From Prevotella sp. (lineage in GTDB: Bacteria; Bacteroidota; Bacteroidia; Bacteroidales; Bacteroidaceae): 64,000 bases of DNA. Each line of letters begins with the position of its first letter. Position 1 is the stretch's first letter. Made by a program: the position numbers and the translations under genes. Shown here in pieces: positions 25,976 to 33,636 of this stretch. A model generated the notes under the pieces. It did no database searches. It was not told where the DNA came from and saw nothing but the letters and a program-made list of their open reading frames with translations. Where the stretch lies: assembly GCA_017478025.1 (NCBI GenBank), contig JAFVGZ010000028.1:1-64000 (forward strand), given 5' to 3'.

Positions 25976-26554
25976 ATGAGAAGAAACATATTTCTCTTTG
26001 CCCTTGCTATGGTATTGAGCGCAGGCATGTCATCTGTGTTCACATCATGCAAGGAGAAGAGTGCTAAGGAAAAGCTTGACTTGCCAGAGGCACCGCTGAT
26101 AACCCATGAGGATACGGTGCGTGCATTCACAATGGCTGGCGAGTTTATGGAGGCATTGAAAAATAATCAGATTGACTCTGCCTTGAGCATGTTGGTATAT
26201 TATCCTAATGATACGGTCATTCAGTTGCCTGCGGAAATTAGAGCAAGGCTAAAGAAACAGTATGAGCTCTTCCCTGTAAAGGATTACAACATTGAGACCT
26301 CATACTTTGAAGACCAGCTGAATGCACAGGTGACATATAAGTATCGCTTCATGGATCCTCCTGCCAATGATCCTAACTACCCTGTAACCATGAATATAAT
26401 GCTCCAAGTGAAATTCTATCAGGGTGATTACTATCTCAGCCTCTATGAACACAGCGTGATATCACGTGGCTCTAAGACTGAAATGGAGCGCCACGTAGAG
26501 GATGAGATGGAAAAGGCAAAGGAGAAGTGGGCTAAAGATAAAGAGGAGGAATAA
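25976..26554 (+). CDS. Small lipoprotein of unknown function
   Basis: A 192-residue lipoprotein: MRRNIFLFALAMVLSAGMSS, then lipobox FTSC and KEKSAKEK. The mature part is acidic and ends in a charged helix (EMEKAKEKWAKDKEEE). It resembles NTF2-like or DUF-type periplasmic proteins in size, but I do not recognise the family. It stands alone, separated from its neighbours by repeats and terminators. Confidence 0.85.
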   Translation: MRRNIFLFALAMVLSAGMSSVFTSCKEKSAKEKLDLPEAPLITHEDTVRAFTMAGEFMEALKNNQIDSALSMLVYYPNDTVIQLPAEIRARLKKQYELFPVKDYNIETSYFEDQLNAQVTYKYRFMDPPANDPNYPVTMNIMLQVKFYQGDYYLSLYEHSVISRGSKTEMERHVEDEMEKAKEKWAKDKEEE

Positions 26555-26634
26555 ATGCCTCGCTTTGATTCTCCTCTGAGTGAGGAAAGCCTCACCCTGT
26601 CCCTCCCAAAGGGGAAGGGGTATGAATAACAAAA

Positions 26635-26668
26635 ACGGAGCCGGTGAAACAGAAGTTCATCGGCTCCG
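26635..26668 (-). terminator. Bidirectional terminator
   Basis: ACGGAGCCGGTGAA (26635-26648) pairs with TTCATCGGCTCCGT (26655-26668) with one wobble. On the minus strand it is followed by five T, which suits the end of the tRNA-Pro transcript. It can also end the + strand lipoprotein gene. Confidence 0.85.
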
Positions 26669-26700
26669 TTGTATTAGTTGAGCATATAATGTGAAATGTG

Positions 26701-26774
26701 TCGGGATGACCAGACTCGAACTGGCGACCACACGCCCCCCAGACGTGTACGCTAACCAACTGCGCTACATCCCG
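26701..26774 (-). tRNA. tRNA-Pro (anticodon GGG)
   Basis: The minus strand folds as a full cloverleaf: acceptor CGGGATG/CATCCCG, D arm GCGCAGTTGGTTAGCGT, anticodon stem CACGT/GCGTG around loop CTGGGGG (anticodon GGG, reading CCC and CCU), T arm GCCAGTTCGAGTCTGGT, and discriminator A at 26701. CCA is not encoded. Its predicted promoter is 170 bp upstream, with simple repeats between. Confidence 0.96.
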
Positions 26775-26925
26775 TGGTTATGTACTATGTACTATGTACA
26801 ATTTACTATGTACAATTTACAATGTACAATGTACAATTGGCAACTTGCGATGTACTATGTACAAGTTCCGATGTACTATGTACTGTTTGCGATGTACTAT
26901 GTACAATTGACAATTTTACATGTAT
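26775..26925. repeat. TGTACTATGTACAA simple-repeat block
   Basis: Overlapping units TGTACTATGTACAA, TTTACAATGTACAA and similar fill the space between the tRNA and its promoter, so they should form most of the pre-tRNA 5' leader. They are related to the 35-bp repeat at 16301-16382. Confidence 0.8.
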
Positions 26926-26942
26926 CATCTGCAATTGCCGTG

Positions 26943-26974
26943 CAAAGGTATGAAAAATAAACGATACTCGCAAT
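26943..26974 (-). promoter_or_regulatory. Promoter for tRNA-Pro
   Basis: On the minus strand ATTG (26974-26971), 20 nt and TACCTTTG (26950-26943). It diverges from the aroA promoter. Confidence 0.7.
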
Positions 26975-27031
26975 AGGATATTGCACCGATAGTTCTAAAA
27001 AGTGTGAAAATGTAGCTTTTCATTACCTCTG

Positions 27032-27063
27032 TTTGGAGATATTCCTTATAATTTGTACTTTTG
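27032..27063 (+). promoter_or_regulatory. Promoter for aroA, abutting the start codon
   Basis: TTTG at 27032-27035, 20 nt, then TACTTTTG at 27056-27063, an exact match to TTTG-N(19-21)-TAnnTTTG. The aroA ATG is at 27068, only 4 nt past the box, so the mRNA should have no leader or almost none. Confidence 0.85.
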
Positions 27064-27067
27064 CAGT

Positions 27068-28348
27068 ATGCAATATATTGTATATCCTCCAAAAAGTTTG
27101 GATCTTTCCGTTTCTCTTCCTGCATCGAAGAGTATAAGTAACCGGGCATTGATAGCCAATGCACTGTCAGGAAATAGTGATAAACCGTGGAACCTCAGCC
27201 ACTGTGATGACACGGACGTGATGATAGCCGCCTTGAGCGACATGCCATACGAGATAGATATAAAGGGTGCCGGGACAGCAATGCGCTTCCTCACGGCACT
27301 GCTCAGCTCGCGCTCTGACTCAGGAGAGCATGTCATCACGGGTACGGAGCGTATGAAGCATCGTCCTATAGCGGTGCTGGTCGATGCTCTGCGACGCCTT
27401 GGAGCGTCTATAGACTATGTGGCAGAGGAGGGTTTCCCGCCGCTGCGCATCAGGGGACGACAGTTGGAAGGTGGTCATATAGACATCGCTGGCAATGTGT
27501 CGTCGCAGTTCATCTCGGCCCTGCTCCTTGTGGGTCCAGCGATGACGCAGGGACTCACGCTTCATCTGACAGGCAATATCATTTCAAGACCCTACATAGA
27601 GCTGACGATATGCACCATGAAGGAGTTCGGAGCCGATGTAGAGTGGGTTGACGGTGCCACGATAGAGGTAAAGCCGAAGCTGTATGAGCATGTGCCGTTT
27701 GTGATAGAGAATGACTGGACAGCATCCAGTTACTGGTATGAGATACTGGCACTGATGGCGAAGTCTCACGGCGGAGATGCTGCGACAGAGACATCTCGCG
27801 TGGTTTTGCCGGGACTGATGGACAGTTCCAGACAGGGTGACTCGGCGGTGAGATACATTTTCAGTATGCTCGGCGTCAAGACGACCTTTGCCGCTAAGGT
27901 ACAGCTGTCACCCAACACTGTGACACTGACGGCACAGAGACGTGTGCTGCCAAGGCTGGACTTTGACTTTATCAACCAGCCAGACCTGGCGCAGACGGTG
28001 GTAGTGGCGACCGCTCTGCTCGACATTCCGTTCCGCTTCACAGGCCTCCAGACGCTGCGCATCAAGGAGACAGACCGCATAGCAGCGCTGAAGAAAGAGA
28101 TGGAGAAGCTGGGATACATACTGGACGATAGGGACGAGGGTACGCTGATATGGGACGGTTCACGGTGTCAGCCAGACGAGAATCCGGTGATAGACACCTA
28201 TGAGGACCACCGCATGGCAATGGCTTTCGCACCTGCTGCTATTATGTTCCCAGGACTCAGGATTAACGACCCCGGGGTGGTAAGCAAGAGCTATCCTTCC
28301 TTCTGGCATGACCTGAAGGCGGCAGGGTTTACTATTGAGAATTCATAA
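27068..28348 (+). CDS. aroA: 3-phosphoshikimate 1-carboxyvinyltransferase (EPSP synthase)
   Basis: The enzyme joins shikimate 3-phosphate and phosphoenolpyruvate in the shikimate pathway to aromatic amino acids. The start at ATG 27068 gives 426 residues (MQYIVYPPKSLDLSVSLPAS). An in-frame TTG at 27053 is rejected because it precedes the promoter's -7 box. Signatures: Lys21 in LPASKSISNRAL, GAGTAMRFLTALL, and RIKETDRIAALKKEMEKLG near the C-terminus. The loop GAGTAMR in place of GNAGTAMR is common in this phylum. No other aro gene lies nearby. Confidence 0.95.
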   Translation: MQYIVYPPKSLDLSVSLPASKSISNRALIANALSGNSDKPWNLSHCDDTDVMIAALSDMPYEIDIKGAGTAMRFLTALLSSRSDSGEHVITGTERMKHRPIAVLVDALRRLGASIDYVAEEGFPPLRIRGRQLEGGHIDIAGNVSSQFISALLLVGPAMTQGLTLHLTGNIISRPYIELTICTMKEFGADVEWVDGATIEVKPKLYEHVPFVIENDWTASSYWYEILALMAKSHGGDAATETSRVVLPGLMDSSRQGDSAVRYIFSMLGVKTTFAAKVQLSPNTVTLTAQRRVLPRLDFDFINQPDLAQTVVVATALLDIPFRFTGLQTLRIKETDRIAALKKEMEKLGYILDDRDEGTLIWDGSRCQPDENPVIDTYEDHRMAMAFAPAAIMFPGLRINDPGVVSKSYPSFWHDLKAAGFTIENS

Positions 28349-28431
28349 TGCATAATGTTTAATGCATAATTCATAATGCACAATGATTAATGCATAATTC
28401 ATAATGCAGAATGCATAATGCAGAATTTATA
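28339..28431. repeat. AATGCATAAT-type simple repeat after aroA
   Basis: Words such as TTCATAATGCATAATG and AATGCAGAATGCATAATG repeat, starting inside the last aroA codons. It is the same family as 25889-25956. Confidence 0.75.
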
Positions 28432-28461
28432 CTGCGTGATTTAAGTTCTGCGAGTGAAAGA

Positions 28462-28681
28462 ACGCCCCTATAGGAGTAAGCATATATTCCATGTCAGCGC
28501 TTTGGGTATAAATAAATAGGTAATACGCCCTGCAAGTGCAAAAGCTATAGCCTAGGTCAGCGCTCTGGGTATAAATAAGTAGGTAATACGCCCTGCAAGG
28601 GCAAAAGCATATAGCCCAGGGCAGCGCCCTGGGTATGAACGTAATCAGTAATTACGCCCTGTAGGGGCAACAGAACCATAG
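28462..28681. repeat. 63-bp tandem repeat before the PorW/SprE-like gene
   Basis: Units begin at 28462, 28525, 28588 and 28654 (periods 63, 63 and 66); the fourth is partial. Each begins ACGCCCTGCAAGGGCAAAAG and carries a second palindrome; the best copy, CCCAGGGCAGCGCCCTGGG, is a perfect hairpin. The first copy is the most diverged. Units of this look are common between genes in this phylum. The last one runs up to the signal-peptide region of the next gene. Confidence 0.88.
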
Positions 28682-28730
28682 ATTCGATATACAAAAGAGA
28701 GTACCATATATAGTTCTGGCATGTCTGCTG

Positions 28731-31700
28731 ATGATGATTGTCGCGGCGTGTTCTACTAAGAAGAATACTGCTATGACGCGACGTTGGCATGCCTTTACGG
28801 GCCGCTATAATACTTATTATAACGGTACGTTGGCGTATATTGACGGCTCACTGGAGAAGGAGAAGGGCAATCAGGACAACTATACTGAGCAGATACCGCT
28901 CTACACCGTAGGCAATAAGAAGAGCCGCGAACTTGGTAAGGGCAACTTCGAGACTGCCATCACAAAGGCCCAGAAGACGATACAGCTGCACAGCATCAAG
29001 GCCAAGCCCGAGTGGAACAAGGACCGCCGTAAGACGGAAAAGGACATCGAGTGGCTCTCAAGGCGCGAGTACAACCCCTTCCTGTGGCGTGCGTGGATGC
29101 TGATGGGCCGTTCGCAGTTCTATAAAGGCTCCTTTGACGAGGCAGCTGCCACCTTCTCCTATATGTCACGCCTCTACAAAGGGCAGCCGGCGATATACGG
29201 CAAGGCACGGGCGTGGCTCGCAAAATGCTACATAGAGAACGACTGGATGTATGATGCGGAGGATGTGATACGCAATATGCAGCGCGACAGCATAGACTGG
29301 AGAGCGCGCAAGGAGTGGGATTACACGCTCTGTGACTATTACCTGCACACCGGAGAGACGGAGAAGGCCATAGAATACCTGCGCAAGGTGATAAAGCACG
29401 AGATGCGCTCCAAGCAGAGAGCCAGAGAGTATTTCCTGCTGGGACAGCTGCTGGCATCGCAGGGACGGCGTGAGGAGGCGTATGAGGCATTCAGAAAGAC
29501 GGTGAAGCAGAACCCGCCGTATATCCTTGACTTCAATGCCCGTATCGCCATGACAGAGGTGATGGCACAGGGACAGGCAAAGAAGATGATCAGTCGCCTC
29601 AGGAGAATGGCGCGCAATGATAATAACAAGGACTATCTGGACCAGGTGTATTACGCCATAGGCAATATCTATATGGCCGAGAAAGACACCGCCAACGCAA
29701 TATCTGCCTATGAGAAGGGTAATGAGAAGGTCACGCGCTCGGGTATAGAGAAGGGCGTGCTGCTGTTGCATCTGGGTGACATCTATTGGGCAAAGGAGCG
29801 CTATGGCGATGCGCAGCGGTGCTATGGTGAGGCTATTGGACTGTTGGACAAGGACAGGCCGGACTACGAGGAGCTGTCACGACGCTCAAAGATACTTGAT
29901 GAGCTGGCACCATACACAGAGTCTATCCACCTGCAGGACTCTCTGCAGGCATTAGGACGCATGAGCGAACCCGACCGTAATGCCGCCATAGACCGCGTGA
30001 TAGAGGCCCTGAAGAAGAAGGAAAAAGAAGAGGCGGCTAAGGCTTCTGAGGATGCTGTGGCAAAGGCACAGCAGAAGTATGCGCCGCAACAGACACAGAG
30101 CAGGCCGGCTCCCGTTGCCCCGACAACGCAGCAGCCGGGCTCTACGACGTGGTATTTCTACAGCCCGCAGGCCGTCATGCAGGGTAAGCAGGCATTCCAA
30201 CGCCTGTGGGGACGCCGCGAGAACGTGGACGACTGGCAGAGAAACAACAAGACCGTAGTGGCGGTAGGAGCAAGCGAAGAGGAGACCGCCGAGCTGACAG
30301 AGGCGCAGAGAGACTCAATAGCACAGGCTGAAGAACTGAAGGCGAAGGAAGAGGAGAGACTCGATTCGGCTGTCAATGACCCGCATAAGCGTGAGTATTA
30401 CATCGCTCAGATACCGTTCACAGAGGAACAGATAGCGGCGAGCAACGATATAATAAAGGATGCGTTGCTGCATTCCGCAATAATCTTTAAGGACAAACTG
30501 GACAACCTGCCAATGAGTAAGAAGGCGTTTGACAGGCTGCTGACCGATTTCCCAGAGTTTGAACCGAAGGATGAGGTGTTCTATCACATGTTCCTATTGC
30601 ACTCGCGCAGAGGCGAGACGGCAGAGGCACAGGCATACGTGGATACGCTGGCGGCGCTCTATCCGCAGTCGAAACTCACTACTTTGCTTACTGATCAGTA
30701 CTTCGTAGAGAATGCTGTCTATGGCAAACAGATAGAGGATTCCATCTATGGAGCAACATACGAGGCCTTCAAAGCAGACCGTAGCACAGAGGTGTATCGC
30801 AATAATGAACTCTCGGCCTCACGCTTCCCGTTAGGCGAGAATAGAGACCGTTTCATATTCCTTGACGGTCTGACGCGCCTGAACAACGGCGATCCTGACT
30901 CATGTCTGCATGCTATGGAGAGGATTGTGAAGGAGTATCCGAAGAGCGTTGTCAGCGAAATGGCAGGCATGATTGTCAACGGCGTGAAGGAGGGCAGGCG
31001 CTTAAGGGGCGCTAAATTCGATTTAACGGGCGTCTGGGACCGTAGAACGATGGTGATGGAGAACCGTGACACCACCGACGCACAACGCCTCTCAGACGAG
31101 AGAAATACGAATTTCCTCTTTATAATGGCATATCCACCAGACTCTATTGACGAGAATAAACTGCTCTTCCAGGTGGCACGCTTCAACTTTACGAACTTCC
31201 TGGGACGTGCCTTTGACATGACAATAGAGGATGCGGCAGGACTGCACCACCTCACCATCAGCGGCTTCAGAAACTATGACGAGGCCCGGCAGTACTCGCT
31301 CATCCTGCTGCAACAGGAGGGCGTGAGGGCAGTGATGGGTAAGGCAAGACCGATAGTCATATCAGAAGAGAACCTGCAGATGCTCGGCACAAGGTACAGT
31401 TACAATGAGTATGACGAGTTCTTTGATGAGCACTTCTCGTCACTGAAGGTGCTGAGACCTGAGATGCTCTATGAGCCGGTAATCGTATCAGAGGCAGAAC
31501 AGGAGGCTAAGAGGGCGTCGGCACGTGCTGCCAAAGATGAGCGTGAGGCTGAGCGTCGGGCTATGAAGACCGAGGATGACCCGGTAACACCGGCGCTGCC
31601 TACAGAGGAAGTGGCTCCGGGTGGAGCTATGCCAACGACTCCGCAGTCAGAAGAAGAGGCAGAATTGGAGGAAGAAAGGACTATTCCGATAGCCATTGAA

Positions 31701-32258
31701 ATCCCTGAGACACCAGAAAACACTGAGATTCAGGTGGCTCCGGAATCTCCAGAAGTTCAGGACACTCCGGTTATTCCGGGCGAGATGACCATTCCTGCGA
31801 CTCCGGCTACTTCGGAAAATGGTACAGAGATAACCATCCCGGCTGCTCCTACAGCGCCTGCTGCACAGGAGAATCAGAATGAGATAACCATCCCGGCTGC
31901 TCCGGAATCTCCGGTTATTCCGGATTATCCGGCAACTCCGGTAACCCCAGCAACTCCGAAAAATAGTACAGAGATAACCATCCCGGTGGCTCCTACAGCG
32001 CCTGCAGCACAGGAGAATCAGAATGAGATAACCATCCCGGTGGCTCCTGCAGCGCCTGCAGCACAGGAGAATCAGAATGAGATAACCATCCCGGTAACTC
32101 CAGAATCTCAGGCTACTCCGGATAATTCAGAAGAGGTAATCATCATCGATGACTCTGGCAAGAAGGGCGAAGACGAGGAGATAGAGATTATCATAGAGGA
32201 TGAAAAACCCTCAACTGACGCCCTGGAGGATGAGTATTACGAGCTGGACGGCTTCTGA
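28731..32258 (+). CDS. PorW/SprE-like TPR outer-membrane lipoprotein
   Basis: Probably the Bacteroidales form of PorW/SprE, a TPR lipoprotein needed by the type IX secretion system (family-level recognition). The motif CSTKKNTAMTRRWH...RYNTYYNG after the lipid Cys is typical. Residues 100-400 are TPR helices (WRAWMLMGRSQFYKGSFDEA). The middle has charged coiled coil, and residues about 980-1140 are Pro-rich repeats (EITIPVAPTAPAAQENQN) grown from 9-bp and longer repeats. The start is a problem. The first ATG (28731) leaves only MMIVAAC before the lipid Cys. The frame is open upstream to 28665 and encodes a better signal peptide (QKRVPYIVLACLLMM before IVAAC) but has no ATG, GTG or TTG. Translation may use ATA at 28689 or a CTG, or the start may have been lost to the adjacent 63-bp repeat. 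Confidence 0.78.
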   Translation: MMIVAACSTKKNTAMTRRWHAFTGRYNTYYNGTLAYIDGSLEKEKGNQDNYTEQIPLYTVGNKKSRELGKGNFETAITKAQKTIQLHSIKAKPEWNKDRRKTEKDIEWLSRREYNPFLWRAWMLMGRSQFYKGSFDEAAATFSYMSRLYKGQPAIYGKARAWLAKCYIENDWMYDAEDVIRNMQRDSIDWRARKEWDYTLCDYYLHTGETEKAIEYLRKVIKHEMRSKQRAREYFLLGQLLASQGRREEAYEAFRKTVKQNPPYILDFNARIAMTEVMAQGQAKKMISRLRRMARNDNNKDYLDQVYYAIGNIYMAEKDTANAISAYEKGNEKVTRSGIEKGVLLLHLGDIYWAKERYGDAQRCYGEAIGLLDKDRPDYEELSRRSKILDELAPYTESIHLQDSLQALGRMSEPDRNAAIDRVIEALKKKEKEEAAKASEDAVAKAQQKYAPQQTQSRPAPVAPTTQQPGSTTWYFYSPQAVMQGKQAFQRLWGRRENVDDWQRNNKTVVAVGASEEETAELTEAQRDSIAQAEELKAKEEERLDSAVNDPHKREYYIAQIPFTEEQIAASNDIIKDALLHSAIIFKDKLDNLPMSKKAFDRLLTDFPEFEPKDEVFYHMFLLHSRRGETAEAQAYVDTLAALYPQSKLTTLLTDQYFVENAVYGKQIEDSIYGATYEAFKADRSTEVYRNNELSASRFPLGENRDRFIFLDGLTRLNNGDPDSCLHAMERIVKEYPKSVVSEMAGMIVNGVKEGRRLRGAKFDLTGVWDRRTMVMENRDTTDAQRLSDERNTNFLFIMAYPPDSIDENKLLFQVARFNFTNFLGRAFDMTIEDAAGLHHLTISGFRNYDEARQYSLILLQQEGVRAVMGKARPIVISEENLQMLGTRYSYNEYDEFFDEHFSSLKVLRPEMLYEPVIVSEAEQEAKRASARAAKDEREAERRAMKTEDDPVTPALPTEEVAPGGAMPTTPQSEEEAELEEERTIPIAIEIPETPENTEIQVAPESPEVQDTPVIPGEMTIPATPATSENGTEITIPAAPTAPAAQENQNEITIPAAPESPVIPDYPATPVTPATPKNSTEITIPVAPTAPAAQENQNEITIPVAPAAPAAQENQNEITIPVTPESQATPDNSEEVIIIDDSGKKGEDEEIEIIIEDEKPSTDALEDEYYELDGF
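31690..32135 (+). repeat. In-frame repeats in the PorW/SprE-like C-terminus
   Basis: Nine-base units of TCCGG/TCCAG type encode xxP triplets (APESPEVQDTPVIPG and similar). They alternate with longer units around GAGATAACCATCCCGG, seen near 31825, 31884, 31975, 32029 and 32079. Frame is kept because the basic units are multiples of three. Confidence 0.8.
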
Positions 32259-32416
32259 TGACTCTTCATGGCACGGTTGTTGCAATAATGATAAACGAGT
32301 GTATTAAACTATTTATCAAGTAAACAGTATGGTGGAAATAAATAGAAGCCACCATAATAGTATTAACCTACGGCGGGAAGACATGTCGCCTCGCCATTAA
32401 TTAAACAGTAAAGACA

Positions 32417-32731
32417 ATGGAAGTAACAATCACAAGTGAGAACTTTGCTTCTCTTAAAGGCGGCGAATTGCCTCTCGTAGTAGATTTCTGGGCAGAGTGG
32501 TGTGGACCGTGTAAGATGATTTCGCCTATCATCTCTCAGCTGGCCGATGAGTATGAAGGCCGCATGGTAGTTGGCAAATGTAATGTAGAAGAGTGTGAGG
32601 AGATTGCTGCCGAGTATGGCATCCGCAACATTCCTACCATCCTGTTCTTCAAGAATGGTCAGATGGTTGACAAGTTCGTAGGCGCTGCCAGCAAGCCAAA
32701 GCTTCAGGAAAAGTTTGAGGCTAACCTGTAA
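32417..32731 (+). CDS. trxA: Thioredoxin
   Basis: A 104-residue cytoplasmic disulfide reductant. The active site WCGPCK is at residues 28-33, the cis-Pro is 73 (RNIPTI), and the C-terminal GAASKPKLQEKFEANL helix is standard. There is no signal peptide. The 158-nt upstream gap holds a hairpin GGTGG/CCACC (32331-32354) but no clear promoter box. It converges with the HAD gene. Confidence 0.96.
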   Translation: MEVTITSENFASLKGGELPLVVDFWAEWCGPCKMISPIISQLADEYEGRMVVGKCNVEECEEIAAEYGIRNIPTILFFKNGQMVDKFVGAASKPKLQEKFEANL

Positions 32732-32763
32732 TCAGACGCTTAGAAAGGCTTTAAGCACTGAGT

Positions 32764-33579
32764 TTAGTCTGTAATCAGGTTTCTAAAGTGATTTAATGCG
32801 GCTGCAATGCCGTCATCGTTATTCGAGGAGGTGATATAGTCTGCAAAGGCTTTCACCTCCTCTTCTGCGTTTGACATTGCCACTCCGATGCCTGCATAGC
32901 GCAGCATTCCGATGTCATTGAATGAGTCTCCGAACGCCATCAGCTCCTCGCGTTGCAGCCCTAAGAGCGGCAAAAGCGCCTCTAAAGCGAGGCCTTTGTC
33001 TATGCGCGGCGGCAGACATTCTATGAAATAAGGTGTGGAATGCAGTATGTTCAGTCTGCCTTTGAAGGCTTGTTGCAGAGCCGTCTCCCATTGTCTGACA
33101 GTCTCAGGAGCCCCTACCATGAGACATTTGTTGATGGGGTGGGGGGCATCGGTAGCAAAATGATTTACTTTCAGTGCCTCCATCTTGTTGTTACGGCATG
33201 AGATGCGCACGTAGGGGTTGTCCGGTTGCTCCGTGTATATGTGGCTGTCGTGGTATGTCATCAGCGTCAGCCCAGTCTTTTCCTGCCACTGTTGCAGTTC
33301 AGGAAGCACTGTGCTGTCCAGTTGTTGTTCTACGAATACACGCCCGGTGGCGCACTCTTCCACGTGTGCACCGTTGTAGCATATCAGCAATCCTCCGTAT
33401 TGTGACAGCTGTAGCTGCTTTGCCAGTGGGCGCATGCCGTAGGGAGGTCGCCCTGAGGCAAGACAAAGCCTCACACCGTGACGCTGTGCCTGCATGAGGC
33501 TACGCATGGTGTGAGGCGTTATAATCTTCTCGTCGTTTGTCAGTGTACCGTCGAGATCTAATGCGATGAGGCGTATCAT
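32764..33579 (-). CDS. HAD-superfamily phosphatase (Cof type)
   Basis: A 271-residue HAD hydrolase of class IIB, likely acting on small phosphorylated metabolites such as sugar phosphates or nucleotide-like substrates. Motif I is DLDGTL (residues 8-13), motif II is CLASGRP near residue 40, motif III is the Lys in RIDKGLALEALL, and motif IV is FGDSFNDIGML. The cap lies between motifs II and III. It is 57 nt after the TPR gene on the same strand, so it may be the last gene of the TonB operon transcript. Confidence 0.9.
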   Translation of the reverse strand: MIRLIALDLDGTLTNDEKIITPHTMRSLMQAQRHGVRLCLASGRPPYGMRPLAKQLQLSQYGGLLICYNGAHVEECATGRVFVEQQLDSTVLPELQQWQEKTGLTLMTYHDSHIYTEQPDNPYVRISCRNNKMEALKVNHFATDAPHPINKCLMVGAPETVRQWETALQQAFKGRLNILHSTPYFIECLPPRIDKGLALEALLPLLGLQREELMAFGDSFNDIGMLRYAGIGVAMSNAEEEVKAFADYITSSNNDDGIAAALNHFRNLITD

Positions 33580-33636
33580 AAGCCGTTTGTCACATCCCGC
33601 TGAGGGCGTTGAGGGGTGTAGAGCGGGGTGGGGGAC

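Noticed and set aside
26691-26960. 89-codon ORF over tRNA-Pro
   Set aside because: It reads through the tRNA and the TGTACA repeats and gives a repetitive Tyr-Val product.
33174-33497. 107-codon + strand ORF in the HAD gene
   Set aside because: It is antisense to a gene with all four HAD motifs.
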